DNA of 64,000 nt. It comes from Betaproteobacteria bacterium (lineage in GTDB: Bacteria > Pseudomonadota > Gammaproteobacteria > Burkholderiales > CAIKXV01). The position numbers and the translations under genes are program-made. Where the stretch lies: the NCBI GenBank assembly GCA_021298815.1, contig JAJTHE010000042.1, positions 61,024 through 125,023 on the forward strand. Reading direction: 5' to 3'. Each line of letters starts with the position of its first letter. Position 1 is the first letter of the stretch. Below the pieces are notes generated by a model, which was given only the letters and a program-made list of their open reading frames with translations, was not told the DNA's origin and ran no database searches. Shown piece by piece: positions 46,790 through 62,143 of this stretch.

Positions 46790-47140
46790 CTACTTCGACG
46801 CGCCGCCCGCCGGCACGCCGCCCGGCGTAGGCAGTTCGACCGGCGCCGCCGCCGGGTTGATCGTGATCCCGCGCTTGCGCAGTTCCTCGACCACGATGCG
46901 CGCGTTCTGGTTGCCCTGGTCGGCCAGCCGCTGGGTGCCTGAGGCGACCGCGTCGAGCTGCCCGCGCAGCTTCTGCGAGGCGGCAAACGGCGCCGCCTGG
47001 TTCGCCAGCAGGGTCTTCAGGGTCGAGCGCTCGCTGAACAGCTGGTACATCTGCGCGCCGGACCAGATCAGCAGACCGATCATCACCAGCAGCAGCGGGA
47101 CGAACGGGGTGGCGCTACGGTTCGATTGATCGTTCATCAT
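46790..47140 (-). CDS. small single-pass membrane protein of unknown function
   Basis: A 116-aa protein with one transmembrane helix near the N-terminus (about 13-31, FVPLLLVMIGLLIWSGAQMYQ), then a helical region with heptad-like spacing (LKTLLANQAAPFAASQKLRGQLDAVASG) and a Pro/Ala tail (ELPTPGGVPAGGASK). Most of it should face the periplasm. Two adjacent ATGs; GAGG sits 4 nt before the first and 7 nt before the second (47137). It resembles the next gene upstream in plan and in a late Gly-Ile-Thr motif. No family recognised. Confidence 0.75.
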   Translation of the reverse strand: MMNDQSNRSATPFVPLLLVMIGLLIWSGAQMYQLFSERSTLKTLLANQAAPFAASQKLRGQLDAVASGTQRLADQGNQNARIVVEELRKRGITINPAAAPVELPTPGGVPAGGASK

Positions 47141-47149
47141 GGACCTCGC

Positions 47150-47440
47150 TCAGCGCTTCGCCGGGGCAGGCTTCTGCTCCACGGTGAAGGTGATGCCGTT
47201 GGCGCTCAGCAGGCTGCGGATCGCCTCGTCGTTGTTGCGGGCGGCCAGTTCCGCCAGCGCGCGGATCAGCTCGCGGTTCAGGACCTCGAGCTGGGCGGTG
47301 GTGGCGATGAACTGCTGCTGCTCGGTGAGCTGGGTCTGCATCACGCGCGAGGCGCGAGATACCGACACGTTGGCGATCACGATCACCAGGAAGGCGGCCG
47401 CGGCCAGGGTCAGGAGGATGAATTCGATGCGCTTGAGCAT
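47150..47440 (-). CDS. small single-pass membrane protein, probable paralogue of its neighbour
   Basis: A 96-aa protein with an N-terminal transmembrane helix (about 5-26, IEFILLTLAAAAFLVIVIANV), a helical stalk (QLTEQQQFIATTAQLEVLNRELIRALAEL) and ANGITFTVEQK before a KPAPAKR end. The RKRGITINPA of the following gene matches this GIT element. Start separated from four 9-bp repeats by 7 nt. The spacing to the next gene is 9 bp, so they are co-transcribed. Function unknown; perhaps a heteromeric membrane pair (inference). Confidence 0.75.
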   Translation of the reverse strand: MLKRIEFILLTLAAAAFLVIVIANVSVSRASRVMQTQLTEQQQFIATTAQLEVLNRELIRALAELAARNNDEAIRSLLSANGITFTVEQKPAPAKR

Positions 47441-47447
47441 GGTCTGC

Positions 47448-47483
47448 GGTTCGTCCGATTCGTTCGATTCGTTCGATTCGTCC
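47448..47483. repeat. 9-bp tandem repeats in the leader of the small membrane-protein genes
   Basis: Four copies on the plus strand: GGTTCGTCC, GATTCGTTC, GATTCGTTC, GATTCGTCC (47448, 47457, 47466, 47475). On the minus strand they lie 8-43 nt upstream of the ATG at 47440, thus in the probable 5' UTR. Copy number could affect expression. Confidence 0.85.
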
Positions 47484-47673
47484 GGGCCTGGCCCGGGTTA
47501 CCGGCGCAGCTGGCCGGCGGCGGGTCCGCCAGGCGCTGTCCGCCAAGTGTACCCAAACCGGCGCCGGGCGAGCAGGCAAAACTGCTCATCGCCCCCGAGG
47601 CGCAGGAACGGCCGGGGCCCTGGAGGCAGGCATTCGGCGGCATCAGCTACCGACGGCGTACGCCGCAAGGACG

Positions 47674-48489
47674 CTACTCGATCTTCGCCTTGGCGCGCAC
47701 TTCGCTGATCGCCTTCTCGATCGCCTGCTGCTGGAACCGCTGCTGCAGCTGCTGCTTGACCTCTTCGTACGGCGGGGCAGTCAGCGGGCGCTCGTCGTCG
47801 AGGCGGATGATGTGCCAGCCGAACTGCGACTGTACCGGTGCCGGTGCGGTCTGGCCCTTCTTCAGCTTGACCATCGCGTCGGCGAACGGCTTGACCAGGT
47901 TGGCCGGGGGCGTCCAGTCGAGCTCGCCGCCGCGACCCTTGGAGCCGGCATCCTCGGACCGCTCGGCTGCCGCCTTCTCGAAGGTGGTCTTCTTGGCGGC
48001 GATCGCCGCCATGATCTCCTTCGCCTCGGCTTCGGTCTTCACCAGGATGTGGCGGACGCGGTACTCGCGATCGCCCAGGGTCGAGCGGATCTTGTCGTAC
48101 TCGGCCTTCATCGCGGCATCGCTGGTCGGGTTCTTGGCGATGTAGTCGGCGATGTAGGCCTGGGCCAGTATGTTCTGCCGCGCGAGTTCGAGCTGGATCA
48201 GCACATCGGGATTCTTGTCGAAGCCGCGCTTGGCGGCCTCCTGGCTCACCGCTTCCATGCTGATCAGCTCTTCGCGGATGCGGGCGCGCATCTCGGGCGT
48301 GTCGGGCGCGCCGCGCTGGATCTGCTGCTTCAGCATCATGTCGATGCGGCTCTGTGGCACGGTCACGCCATTGACGCGCGCGGCGGTGCCGGGCCCCTTG
48401 GCCTGGGAGAATGCGCTGGTGGTGGCCAGCAGCCCGGCCGCGGCGAACACCGCGATCGAGACCGAACGTTGCAGGGCGAGGCGTTTCAT
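47674..48489 (-). CDS. periplasmic parvulin-type peptidyl-prolyl isomerase
   Basis: A 271-aa protein with a signal peptide (SVSIAVFAAAGLLATTSAFS, cleavage near 29), a SurA/PrsA-like N-terminal chaperone helix region (ARIREELISMEAVSQEA) and a parvulin domain (about 140-235: YRVRHILVKTEAEAKEI, GSKGRGGELDWTPP, VQSQFGWHIIRLDD) with its active-site pattern. Folds exported proteins. Closest named relatives are PpiC/PrsA-like; paralogues are common in betaproteobacteria. In line with bolA and yciB, 61 bp after bolA. Confidence 0.92.
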   Translation of the reverse strand: MKRLALQRSVSIAVFAAAGLLATTSAFSQAKGPGTAARVNGVTVPQSRIDMMLKQQIQRGAPDTPEMRARIREELISMEAVSQEAAKRGFDKNPDVLIQLELARQNILAQAYIADYIAKNPTSDAAMKAEYDKIRSTLGDREYRVRHILVKTEAEAKEIMAAIAAKKTTFEKAAAERSEDAGSKGRGGELDWTPPANLVKPFADAMVKLKKGQTAPAPVQSQFGWHIIRLDDERPLTAPPYEEVKQQLQQRFQQQAIEKAISEVRAKAKIE

Positions 48490-48550
48490 GCGGTTGCTCC
48501 CTTGGATGAATGGTTATCCTGTATTCGCACGGGTCCGGCGGACATCATCG

Positions 48551-48826
48551 TCAGCCGGACTCGCCCGGTGCACGGGCATCGATCGCCAGCGCGTGGATCG
48601 GCCCGCGCATCAGGTCGCCCAGTGCCGCGTAGACCATGCGATGCCGCGCGACCTTGCCCTGGCCGGAAAAGGCCGGGCTGGTGATGGAGAGCCGGAAATG
48701 CCCGCCCCCGGATGCGGCGCCGGCATGCCCGGCATGCAGCGCGCTTTCGTCCCCGAGTTCGATCGACACGGGATCGAGCGCCTGCAGTCTCGCCCGGATG
48801 TCGTCGCCGAGGCTGTCGCGGTTCAC
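48551..48826 (-). CDS. bolA: BolA-family protein
   Basis: A 91-aa BolA-type protein with the class II KH-like fold. [30 protein letters not shown] is the signature, including the conserved His used with monothiol glutaredoxins for Fe-S handling. The ATG overlaps the yciB stop (ATGA). Could be BolA or the related IbaG; length and sequence suit BolA. Confidence 0.9.
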   Translation of the reverse strand: MNRDSLGDDIRARLQALDPVSIELGDESALHAGHAGAASGGGHFRLSITSPAFSGQGKVARHRMVYAALGDLMRGPIHALAIDARAPGESG

Positions 48827-49377
48827 GATGCGTCCTTGTCCGCGGTTTCGGCGGCTTCAGCGTAGCGCGACAGCACCAGCGCCTGGGCGAAGACGAACAC
48901 GACCATCAGGGCGGTCACCCCGAACAGCTTGAAGTTGACCCAGGCGTCGGTCGAGAAGTTGTTGGCCACGAGGATGTTGGCGACCGCGAGCAGCGCGAAG
49001 AATGCGGCCCAGGCGTAGTTGAGCCATTTCCAGGCCGGGTCGGGCAGGGTGATCTGCGAGCCCATCACCGCCCGCATCGGGTTGCGGCCGAAGACGCCCT
49101 GCGCGACCACTAGGCCGATGGTGAACAGCAGGTAGAGCACGGTCGGCTTCCACTTTATGAACACTTCGTCATGAAGCAGCAGCGTGGCGCCGCCGAACAC
49201 GACGATGACGCCCAGGCTCAGCCAGAGCGCCGGTTCTACCTTGCGCCCGCGCAGGCGCAGCCAGCCGATCTGCACGAAGGTGGCCGCGATCGCGACCGCC
49301 GTGGCGGTGTACAGACCAGCCAGCTTGTAGGCGACGAAGAATAGGATGACCGGGAAAAGGTCGAACAGCCACTTCAT
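48823..49377 (-). CDS. yciB: inner-membrane protein YciB (septation protein A family)
   Basis: A 184-aa protein with about five transmembrane helices: [106 protein letters not shown]. Conserved WKPTVLY and the C-terminal RYA follow the family. YciB supports envelope integrity and septation. Overlaps bolA. Confidence 0.94.
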   Translation of the reverse strand: MKWLFDLFPVILFFVAYKLAGLYTATAVAIAATFVQIGWLRLRGRKVEPALWLSLGVIVVFGGATLLLHDEVFIKWKPTVLYLLFTIGLVVAQGVFGRNPMRAVMGSQITLPDPAWKWLNYAWAAFFALLAVANILVANNFSTDAWVNFKLFGVTALMVVFVFAQALVLSRYAEAAETADKDAS

Positions 49378-49388
49378 TGCCCGATTAT

Positions 49389-50096
49389 CTAGGCTCGGCC
49401 CCGCGATGTCCATTTGGCATTCCGTGACTGCACCAGCGCACGTGCCTCCGGCGAGAAGCCCAGTCCCGCGACCTGGTGTGCCGCCTGCTGGAAGAAGGCG
49501 GGGCATTCGGACGGCAGGTGGGTCTCGAGGCGGCGGTAGGCGCGCTCCATCTTGCGCAGGTCGCGCGACCGCGTGGACACGATGGCCGCGTTGATCAGCA
49601 GCTGGCGCCATGGGCGCAGCGGGTCGGTCGAGGTGTGGTCGGCCTGCAGCCGGATCGCGACGTTGGCGATCACCGCTTCATAGGCATCGGACAGCGCGAT
49701 GCAGGCGTCGAGGCTGCCCGCCATGTTGGCGCGGTTGGCCAGGGCGGCCACCACCGGCCCGATCTGGCGCAACTGGCCCCGGTGGCGCATGCACCACTGG
49801 GCAACCTCGAGGGAGATGTCGATCACGGATATCCGCGCCTGGCGCAGCTTGAACTTTTCGGCCCAGTTGCCGAGGTCGTGCAGGCATTCGAAGATCTGGT
49901 CGGCGATGCCGTTGACGTCCTCGGCGAGGACCTCGGCGGTCGGCCCGTAGTCGCTGTCGATGCGTTCGCAATCGTCGAAGAACACGTCGAGGGCGTCGAC
50001 CAGCATGGCCGGCGTGATCCGGTTGCCGGGCGGCATCCCGGACAGTTCGAACGCGGCGATGATCTCCCGCGCAGCGGCCTTCAGGCGGGCACGCAT
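49389..50096 (-). CDS. conserved hypothetical protein, all-helical
   Basis: A 235-aa soluble protein, almost entirely predicted helix, with no signal peptide. Notable stretches: [26 protein letters not shown] (near 26-51), [36 protein letters not shown] and a C-terminal [12 protein letters not shown]. No catalytic motif or family recognised. Its ATG overlaps the msrB stop (TGATG) and its end is 11 bp before the yciB start, so it is in one run with msrB and yciB-bolA. Confidence 0.78.
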   Translation of the reverse strand: MRARLKAAAREIIAAFELSGMPPGNRITPAMLVDALDVFFDDCERIDSDYGPTAEVLAEDVNGIADQIFECLHDLGNWAEKFKLRQARISVIDISLEVAQWCMRHRGQLRQIGPVVAALANRANMAGSLDACIALSDAYEAVIANVAIRLQADHTSTDPLRPWRQLLINAAIVSTRSRDLRKMERAYRRLETHLPSECPAFFQQAAHQVAGLGFSPEARALVQSRNAKWTSRGRA

Positions 50097-50500
50097 CACT
50101 CCGGGGCGGTTCCGTCCAATTCGAGCGCGGCCGAGTTCATGCAATAGCGCAGCCCGGTCGGCTGCGGCCCGTCCTCGAACACATGGCCCAGGTGCGCGTC
50201 GCAGCGCGCACAGAGCACTTCGGTGCGGCGGCTGAACCAGCTGTTGTCCTCGGCGGTCGTGACCGAGCCCGGCGAGAGCGGCTGCCAGAAGCTGGGCCAG
50301 CCGGTACCGGAGTCGTACTTGGTGGCGGCATCGAACAGCGGGTTGCCGCAGCACACGCAGCGGTAGATGCCGGCTTCCTTGGTGTCCCAGTAGGCGCCGG
50401 TGAACGCACGCTCGGTGCCGTGCCGGCGCGTCACCTCGTACTGCTCGGCGCTCAGCTGGGCGCGCCATTCCTCGTCGGTCTTGCGGATCTTGTCTGTCAT
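50096..50500 (-). CDS. msrB: peptide-methionine (R)-S-oxide reductase MsrB
   Basis: A 134-aa cytoplasmic repair enzyme for oxidised methionine. The zinc site is CVCCG plus CARCD, and the catalytic Cys is in RYCMNSAAL with the His/Arg pattern of MsrB (GHVFEDGP). SGTGWPSFWQP is conserved. A G-rich leader precedes the ATG. Divergent from the MAPEG gene by 79 bp. Confidence 0.96.
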   Translation of the reverse strand: MTDKIRKTDEEWRAQLSAEQYEVTRRHGTERAFTGAYWDTKEAGIYRCVCCGNPLFDAATKYDSGTGWPSFWQPLSPGSVTTAEDNSWFSRRTEVLCARCDAHLGHVFEDGPQPTGLRYCMNSAALELDGTAPE

Positions 50501-50579
50501 GATCGGGGGGGCTCGATGGACTGCCGCCGGGACGGTTGCAACGGCGGATTGCGACGGCGCGACGACAAGGGATGATACG

Positions 50580-50957
50580 ATGACTCTGGCGTTCTGGATG
50601 GTGCTCGTGTGTGCGATGTTGCCTTATCTGACGGTGGCGGTGGCGAAGTACCGTCCCGACTACGACAACGCGGCACCGCGCGCGCAGCTGGCGGCGGCCG
50701 AGGGCCATCGCCTGCGGGCCTGGTGGGCCCACCTGAACCACTTCGAGGCATTCCCACCCTTCGCTGCGGGGGTGATCATCGCCCAGCTCGCGCAGGCCGG
50801 GCAGGGGTGGGTGGATGGCCTGGCGGTGGCCTTCGTCGCGCTGCGCATCGTGTACTCGGTGCTTTACGTCGCCGACCGGCCGACCGCGCGCTCGCTGGTC
50901 TGGATCGCGGGCTTTCTGTGCATGGCCGGTCTGTTCGTCGTCGCGGCCGTCGGCTGA
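50580..50957 (+). CDS. MAPEG-family membrane protein
   Basis: A 125-aa protein with four transmembrane helices (MTLAFWMVLVCAMLPYLTVAV; HFEAFPPFAAGVIIAQLA; GLAVAFVALRIVYSVLYVA; SLVWIAGFLCMAGLFVVAAV). RAWWAHLNHFEAFPPFAAGV and ALRIVYSVLYVADRPTAR match bacterial MAPEG domains. Eukaryotic relatives are glutathione S-transferases; the function of bacterial ones is mostly unknown. GGGATGATACG precedes the ATG. Confidence 0.85.
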   Translation: MTLAFWMVLVCAMLPYLTVAVAKYRPDYDNAAPRAQLAAAEGHRLRAWWAHLNHFEAFPPFAAGVIIAQLAQAGQGWVDGLAVAFVALRIVYSVLYVADRPTARSLVWIAGFLCMAGLFVVAAVG

Positions 50958-51168
50958 GCCGGGCGAGGGCGCCAGCCGCGGCACGCACGGCCGCGAAATG
51001 TGCAAAAATCCGAGGCTGTCCATCCGTCGCCGCTCGTTCCTGACCGCAGCGGCCGGTCGACCGCGGCGCCCGGCGCCGGATCCCTGCCCGTGCAGGACCG
51101 CCGTTCCACGCGTGCCCAGGTCATCCCGGGACAATTCCCTACGCACAAGCCTCTGAGAGGAAGCCAGC

Positions 51169-53856
<2,688 letters not shown>

Positions 53857-53949
53857 CCGGGCGGGCGGTGAGCCGTCCGGTGCGATCCCGGACGGCCAGC
53901 CCCCGTTCCCCTCGTTCCCCACCCGCCCCATTCGATCCCGGAACCTGCC

Positions 53950-56655
<2,706 letters not shown>

Positions 56656-56768
56656 TCCGATGCGCTGATTCCTGCACGCTGCGGGTGCGGTGCCTGCGCT
56701 TTACCGGCGCGGTATCGGCGGGGCGCCTGGACGCGGGCACCGGGCAGCCCCTTCCGCTCATGTCCCCC

Positions 56769-56796
56769 GGCTCCAGTCGGTCGCCCGACTGGAGCC
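56769..56796 (+). terminator. strong hairpin after the tandem aconitases
   Basis: GGCTCCAGTCGG and CCGACTGGAGCC make a 12-bp perfect stem with a TCGC loop, followed by a pyrimidine-rich TCCTCCTTTACTTC. It lies in the 335-bp convergent gap (56656-56990) to prpD; nothing else is recognisable in that gap. Confidence 0.65.
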
Positions 56797-56990
56797 TCCT
56801 CCTTTACTTCGCTCCAGGGGCTACCCGATACCCGCCTCTGTTCCGTCCGCGTGCCGTATCGAGGCCGGGGGCCGGATGGTCCGTCGTGCGTTGCGTGACC
56901 GGCCCGCGGTCGCTGCATGGCAGGGCACCCCGTCTCCTCGATCCGGCAAGGCGCCCCGGGTAACGAACCGGGCCGTACGCCGCGGATTCC

Positions 56991-58433
56991 TCAGGCGGAG
57001 AAAAGGTCCACGAAGCGATCCACCGGCATCGCCTCCAGCGCGGTGGCATCGGCGCAGGCCTCGCGGATCACGCGCTGCTGCTTCGGCGCGAACCGACGTG
57101 CCAGGTTCACCGCGAACTTCGCATCCAGCAGCGGATAGCCTTCCTGGCGGCGGCGACGGTGTCCGACCGGGTATTCGACCTCGACCTGGGGCGTGGTGCT
57201 GCCGTCGGTGAAGGTCACCTGCAGCGCGTTGGCGATCGAGCGCTTCGCCGGGTCGAGGTAGTCGCGGGTGTAGCGGGGCTCCTCGACGATCTCCATCCGC
57301 TCGCGCAGCGCGTCGATGCGCGGGTCGGCAGCGACGCTGTCCTCGTAGTCGGCCGCGGTGAGGTTGCCCTTGATCAGCCCGACCGCGGCCATGTACTGGA
57401 TGCAGTGGTCGCGGTCGGCCGGGTTGTGCAGCGGGCCGCGCTTGTCGATGATGCGGATCGCCGACTCGTGCGTGGTGATGGTGACCTTGTCGACCTCGTG
57501 CAGGCGGTCCTTCACCAGCGGATGCAACTGCAGCGCGCATTCGACGGCCGTCTGTGCGTGGAACTCGGCCGGGAAGGAGATCTTGAACAGTACGTTCTCC
57601 ATCACGTACGAGCCCAGCGGGCGGCCGAGCGTGAGCGGCCGGCCCTTGAACAGCACGTCCTGGAAACCCCAGGTCTTCGCGCTGAGCGCCGACGGATAGC
57701 CCATCTCGCCGCGCAGCGTCATCCAGGCGATGCGCACCGCGCGCGAGGTCGCGTCGCCGGCGGCCCACGACTTGCGCGAGCCGGCGTTCGGCGCATGGCG
57801 GTAGGTGCGCAGCGACTGGCCGTCGATCCATGCGTTGGACACCGCGTCGACCACCTCGTCGCGGGTGCCGCCCATCATCGCGGTGACCACCGCGGTGGAG
57901 GCGACCTTGACCAGCACGACGTGGTCCAGGCCGACCCGGTTGAAGCTGTTCTCGAGCGCAAGCACGCCCTGGATCTCGTGCGCCTTGATCATCGCGGTGA
58001 GCACGTCGCGCATGGCGAGCGGTACATCCCCGCGCGCGACGCGGGTGCGCGACAGCCAGTCTGCGGTGGCGAGGATGCCGCCCAGGTTGTCGGACGGGTG
58101 GCCCCACTCGGCGGCGAGCCAGGTGTCGTTGAAGTCGAGCCAGCGGATCATCGTGCCGATGTTGAACGCAGCCTGCACCGGGTCGAGCTGCCATGGCGTG
58201 CCGGGCACCTTTGCGCCATGCGGGACGATCGTGCCGGGCACGATCGGCCCGAGCAGCTTGGTGCAGGCGGGATACTCGAGTGCCTCCAGGCCACAGCCCA
58301 GGGTGTCGAGCAGGCAGTAGCGCGCGGTGGCATGGGCTTCGGCGCTGTCGATCGGCGTCGACAGCACGTAGTCGGCGATGTCGACCAGCAGCGGATCGGG
58401 GTCGGGGCGGATGTTCGAGATCGGAGCGGACAT
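56991..58433 (-). CDS. prpD: 2-methylcitrate dehydratase PrpD (MmgE/PrpD family)
   Basis: A 480-aa cofactor-free dehydratase of the methylcitrate cycle, with the family start [64 protein letters not shown] and [33 protein letters not shown] are PrpD signatures (His and Asp in the active site). It is codirectional with prpC, 85 bp apart. prpB and prpF are not in this window. Some PrpD proteins also dehydrate citrate. Confidence 0.95.
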   Translation of the reverse strand: MSAPISNIRPDPDPLLVDIADYVLSTPIDSAEAHATARYCLLDTLGCGLEALEYPACTKLLGPIVPGTIVPHGAKVPGTPWQLDPVQAAFNIGTMIRWLDFNDTWLAAEWGHPSDNLGGILATADWLSRTRVARGDVPLAMRDVLTAMIKAHEIQGVLALENSFNRVGLDHVVLVKVASTAVVTAMMGGTRDEVVDAVSNAWIDGQSLRTYRHAPNAGSRKSWAAGDATSRAVRIAWMTLRGEMGYPSALSAKTWGFQDVLFKGRPLTLGRPLGSYVMENVLFKISFPAEFHAQTAVECALQLHPLVKDRLHEVDKVTITTHESAIRIIDKRGPLHNPADRDHCIQYMAAVGLIKGNLTAADYEDSVAADPRIDALRERMEIVEEPRYTRDYLDPAKRSIANALQVTFTDGSTTPQVEVEYPVGHRRRRQEGYPLLDAKFAVNLARRFAPKQQRVIREACADATALEAMPVDRFVDLFSA

Positions 58434-58518
58434 GTGGGCGGGTACCGTCGGGTCGTCGGGGGAGGGAGTGGTCGGGCGGGGGCGGGAAGGCGGGCGATCG
58501 CGGCAGTGGCGGGACGGT

Positions 58519-59682
58519 TCAGCGCTCGTCGATCGGCACCCAGCGCACGCCCTCGGGACCGGTGTAGTTCGCGGTCGGGCGGATGATCTTGCCGTCGATG
58601 CGCTGCTCGACCACGTGGGCAGACCAGCCGGAGGTGCGCGAGATCACGAACAGCGGGGTGAACATCTCGGTGGGCACGCCCATCATGTGGTACGAGACGG
58701 CGCTGAACCAGTCGAGGTTCGGGAACATCTTCTTCTCGCGCCACATCACCGTCTCGAGGCGCGCGGCGATGTCGAACAGCTTCATCGAGCCCGCGCGCTG
58801 CGACAGGCGGCGCGCGACCTCCTTGATCACCACGTTGCGCGGGTCACCGGTGGTGTAGACGGGGTGGCCGAAGCCGATGACCACCTCCTTCGCCTGCACC
58901 CGGCGCACGATGTCGGCTTCCGCCTCGTCGGGGGTCGCGTAGCGGGACTGGATCTCGAAGGCGACCTCGTTCGCCCCGCCGTGCTTCGGCCCGCGCAGCG
59001 CGGCGATACCGCCGCAGATCGCGCCGTGCATGTCCGCGCCGGTGCCGGCGACCACCCGGCAGGCGAAGGTGGATGCGTTGAACTCGTGCTCGGCGTAGAG
59101 GATCAGCGAGGTGTGCATCGCGCGCACCCATTCCTCGGGCGGTGCCTCGCCGTGAAGCAGGTGCAGGAAATGTCCGCCGATGGAATCGTCGTCGGTCTCG
59201 ACCTCGATGCGCCGGCCGTTGTGCGACCAGTGGTACCAGTACAGGAGCATCGAGCCGAAGCTCGCCATGAAGCGGTCGGCGATGTCGCGCGCGCCGGCCG
59301 TGTTGTGGTCGTCCTTCTCGGGCAGCAGCGTGCCCAGCGCGGATGCGCCGGTGCGCATCACGTCCATCGGATGCGCCGAGGGCGGCAGGCGCTCGAGCAG
59401 CGCCTTGAGCGGCGCGGGCAGGCCACGCATCGCGCGCAGCCGGCCCTTGTAGCGTTCCAGTTCGGCGCGGCCGGGCAATCGTTCGTGCACCAGCAGGTGC
59501 GCGACCTCCTCGAACTGCGCGCTGTCGGCGAACTCCATGATGTCGTAGCCGCGGTAGTGCAGGTCGTTGCCGGTCCGGCCGACGGTGCACAACGCGGTGT
59601 TTCCGGCGGTGATGCCGGACAGCGCGACCGACTTCTTCGGCTTGAACGTGGCGGGCGACGGTGTCCCGGGGGTATCGCTCAT
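58519..59682 (-). CDS. prpC: 2-methylcitrate synthase (citrate synthase family)
   Basis: A 387-aa citrate-synthase fold protein that condenses propionyl-CoA with oxaloacetate. Catalytic motifs: [43 protein letters not shown] and [22 protein letters not shown], with the His and Asp residues. Short size without an N-terminal extension fits PrpC rather than GltA. Sits between prpD and mdh; mdh provides oxaloacetate. Confidence 0.94.
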   Translation of the reverse strand: MSDTPGTPSPATFKPKKSVALSGITAGNTALCTVGRTGNDLHYRGYDIMEFADSAQFEEVAHLLVHERLPGRAELERYKGRLRAMRGLPAPLKALLERLPPSAHPMDVMRTGASALGTLLPEKDDHNTAGARDIADRFMASFGSMLLYWYHWSHNGRRIEVETDDDSIGGHFLHLLHGEAPPEEWVRAMHTSLILYAEHEFNASTFACRVVAGTGADMHGAICGGIAALRGPKHGGANEVAFEIQSRYATPDEAEADIVRRVQAKEVVIGFGHPVYTTGDPRNVVIKEVARRLSQRAGSMKLFDIAARLETVMWREKKMFPNLDWFSAVSYHMMGVPTEMFTPLFVISRTSGWSAHVVEQRIDGKIIRPTANYTGPEGVRWVPIDER

Positions 59683-59785
59683 CTTCAGTCCTCCATTGCG
59701 GTCAGGCGGATGCGGCCCGGCGAAAAAACGGCCGCTTCGCTGGCGGCCGTCCTTCCGGTTCGTCGGGTCGTCGAGGCAGGCCGGG

Positions 59786-60775
59786 TCAGCCGAGCAGGTG
59801 CTTGACGCCCTCGCGCTCTTCCTCGAGTTCCTTCTGCGTGGCCTGCATCTTCGACCGGCTGAAGTCGGAGATGTCGATGCCCTTGACGATCGAGTACTGG
59901 CCGCCCTTGCAGGTGACCGGGAAGCCGTACATCAGGCCTTCCGGGATGCCGTAGCTGCCGTCCGAGGGGATGCCCATCGACACCCAGTCCCCGTCGGGCG
60001 TGCCGTTCACCCAGTTGCGCACGTGGTCCATCGCCGCGTTGGCCGCGCTGGCCGCCGAGGACAGGCCGCGCGCATCGATGATCGCCGCGCCGCGCTTCTG
60101 GATCGTGGGGATGAAGTTCGACTCGAGCCATTGCTGGTCGTTGATCATCGGCCACGCGGCCTTGCCGTCGACCTCGGCGCGGAACACGTCGGGGTACTGG
60201 GTGGCCGAGTGGTTGCCCCAGATGGTCATCTTCCTCACGCTGCTGACTGGGCGGCCGACCTTCTGCGCGATCTGGGTCAGCGCGCGGTTGTGGTCGAGGC
60301 GCATCATCGCGGTGAACTGGGTCGGCTTCAGGCTGGGCGCGTTCTTCATGGCGATCAGCGCGTTGGTGTTGGCCGGGTTGCCCACCACCAGCACCTTCAC
60401 GTCGCGGCTGGCGAATTCGTCGAGCGCACGGCCCTGGGGTCCGAAGATCTTGCCGTTGGCTTCCAGCAGGTCCTTGCGCTCCATGCCCGGGCCGCGCGGC
60501 CGCGCACCGACCAGCAGCGCGACGTTCGCGTCGCGGAAGGCGACCTTGGGGTCGTCGGTCGGCACCACCGACTGTAGCAGCGGGAACGCGCAGTCGTCGA
60601 GTTCCATGATCACCCTGCGCAGGGCCTTCTGGGCCTTCTCGTCGGGGATCTCGAGCAGTTGCAGGATCACCGGCTGGTCTGCGCCGAGCATCTCGCCGCT
60701 GGCGATGCGAAAGAGCAGGCTGTAGCCGATCTGGCCGGCGGCGCCGGTGACGGCGACGCGAACGGGCGATTTCAT
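59786..60775 (-). CDS. mdh: malate dehydrogenase
   Basis: A 329-aa NAD-dependent malate dehydrogenase of the cytoplasmic-MDH-like (MDH type 2) class found in betaproteobacteria: [24 protein letters not shown], the substrate Arg loop [24 protein letters not shown], the catalytic pair in [12 protein letters not shown] and [13 protein letters not shown]. Converts malate to oxaloacetate. Start ATG 60775; 103 bp precede prpC. Divergent from sdhC across a 643-bp gap. Confidence 0.96.
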   Translation of the reverse strand: MKSPVRVAVTGAAGQIGYSLLFRIASGEMLGADQPVILQLLEIPDEKAQKALRRVIMELDDCAFPLLQSVVPTDDPKVAFRDANVALLVGARPRGPGMERKDLLEANGKIFGPQGRALDEFASRDVKVLVVGNPANTNALIAMKNAPSLKPTQFTAMMRLDHNRALTQIAQKVGRPVSSVRKMTIWGNHSATQYPDVFRAEVDGKAAWPMINDQQWLESNFIPTIQKRGAAIIDARGLSSAASAANAAMDHVRNWVNGTPDGDWVSMGIPSDGSYGIPEGLMYGFPVTCKGGQYSIVKGIDISDFSRSKMQATQKELEEEREGVKHLLG

Positions 60776-61418
60776 CGTGAGGCTCCCTTGGACTTGGAAT
60801 GCACGGACATGCACGGTTGCGAGGCACGGGGTACGTGGCGCCCCAGCGCGGCGCCGACCCGGAGAGGGGACGGCCCGCTGCCGGGCAGGTACCCGGGCGT
60901 ACCCGGATGGGCGGTTGGGTGTTGCCGGGGTGCTGCGGGATGCCGGGACGCCCTGCGCCGTGCACGCGCGCCGGCAGGCCCGGACTGCGCCCGGGTACCG
61001 GCAGCATGCGGACCGCCTGGCCGGCGCCCGTACCCGAACACGGCGATGATACCGTAGGCCTGCGGCGGCCGTTCGCTCCCTTGTGAAACCGGCCGCCTGC
61101 TGCGATAATCCGATGGCTTTGCAGCCAGCCCGCGCGCATGCTCCGCCGGCCGCTCGCACAACGCGGGATCGCAACAGCCCCGCGCCGAAGTGCAGGGCAG
61201 CGGCCGAATCGCGCCGCCGTACAGCGCGTTCGTTCGGGTAGTCGGGGACTTTCTCCCGGCACGGGCGTCCGGCGCGGTCGTCGGGCCCCGGCTGCAACAT
61301 CGTCATGCAGCGTCGTCGTGGAGCATGGAATGCCCGCAGCGGTATCCCCGTATTCCGGGCAGCACTTCCGGCATGCGATTCCGCCGCGCCGTACTTTCCT
61401 ATAGAGGAAGATCGCCCG
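60776..61418. other. 643-bp mdh/sdh divergent non-coding region
   Basis: No credible gene is present. It holds the candidate sdh promoter (61081-61109), which implies a leader of about 300 nt. The mdh promoter is unclear: a TATCAT -10 (complement of 61046-61051) lacks a good -35. I recognise no riboswitch, but the length leaves room for one or for a small RNA. Confidence 0.6.
61081..61109 (+). promoter_or_regulatory. sigma-70 promoter for the sdh operon
   Basis: -35 TTGTGA (61081-61086), 17-bp spacer, then extended -10 TGC-GATAAT (61101-61109). Transcription would begin near 61116, giving a leader of about 300 nt before sdhC. Confidence 0.6.
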
Positions 61419-61799
61419 TTGATCAAGAAGAGCCGTCCCAAGTATCTCGACCTTACCGAGATAAAGATGCCGACCTCCGCGTTGGTGTCCATCCTCCACC
61501 GGGCCAGCGGTGTCGGCCTCTACCTCGTCGGCATCCCGCTGGGGCTCTACTTCTTCCAGATGAGCCTCGCCTCCGAACAGGGCTACGCCCAGTTCGCCGC
61601 CATCGCCGATCACTGGTTCGTCAAGCTGATCTTCCTTGGGCTGCTGTGGGCATTCCTGCATCATTTCTTCGCCGGCATCCGGTACCTCACCCTCGACATG
61701 CACATGGGTGAGGAACTGCAGCAGGCGCGCAGCACGAGCTATGCCGTCCTCGCGGTCAGCCTCGTGCTTACCCTGGTACTGGGAGTGCAGCTATGGTGA
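61419..61799 (+). CDS. sdhC: succinate dehydrogenase cytochrome b556 subunit
   Basis: A 126-aa membrane anchor of complex II. Three helices (about 28-50, 70-95, 105-125). The heme and quinone signature [13 protein letters not shown] and the heme-ligand region [19 protein letters not shown] are conserved. Start is TTG 61419 with GAGGA 10 nt upstream, giving [12 protein letters not shown], the usual N-terminus; the open frame continues upstream without similarity. Stop overlaps sdhD by 7 bp. Confidence 0.93.
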   Translation: MIKKSRPKYLDLTEIKMPTSALVSILHRASGVGLYLVGIPLGLYFFQMSLASEQGYAQFAAIADHWFVKLIFLGLLWAFLHHFFAGIRYLTLDMHMGEELQQARSTSYAVLAVSLVLTLVLGVQLW

Positions 61800-62137
61800 G
61801 CAGGGTCGTTACGGGCGCGCACTACGGGCTCAGGGACTGGCTCGGACAACGGGTAACCGCAGTGATCATGGCCGTCTACTCGGTCGCGATCGGGGCGATC
61901 CTGCTGTTCAACGCCCCTGACGGATACGGCGAGTGGAAGGCGCTGTTCTCGGGACGGATCATGCAGCTGGCGACCCTGCTGTTCATCGCTTCGCTGCTGT
62001 ACCACGCCTGGGTCGGCATTCGTGACGTTCTGATGGACTACATCGGACCCGCTTCGGCAAGGTTTGCGCTTCAGATCTGCGTGATCCTGTCGCTAGTGGT
62101 CTATATGGGTTGGTCCATCCTGATCCTCCTGGGGTAA
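61793..62137 (+). CDS. sdhD: succinate dehydrogenase hydrophobic anchor subunit
   Basis: A 114-aa protein with three transmembrane helices. VTGAHYGLRDWLGQRVTAVIMAVYS and the heme/quinone helix YHAWVGIRDVLMDYI (His and Asp) are typical SdhD. Follows sdhC in an overlap and precedes sdhA by 6 bp. Anchors SdhAB to the inner membrane. Confidence 0.95.
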   Translation: MVSRVVTGAHYGLRDWLGQRVTAVIMAVYSVAIGAILLFNAPDGYGEWKALFSGRIMQLATLLFIASLLYHAWVGIRDVLMDYIGPASARFALQICVILSLVVYMGWSILILLG

Positions 62138-62143
62138 AGACTG

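Noticed and set aside
61305..61418. Upstream extension of sdhC
   Set aside because: The extra 38 codons do not resemble SdhC; TTG 61419 has a Shine-Dalgarno and gives the normal N-terminus.
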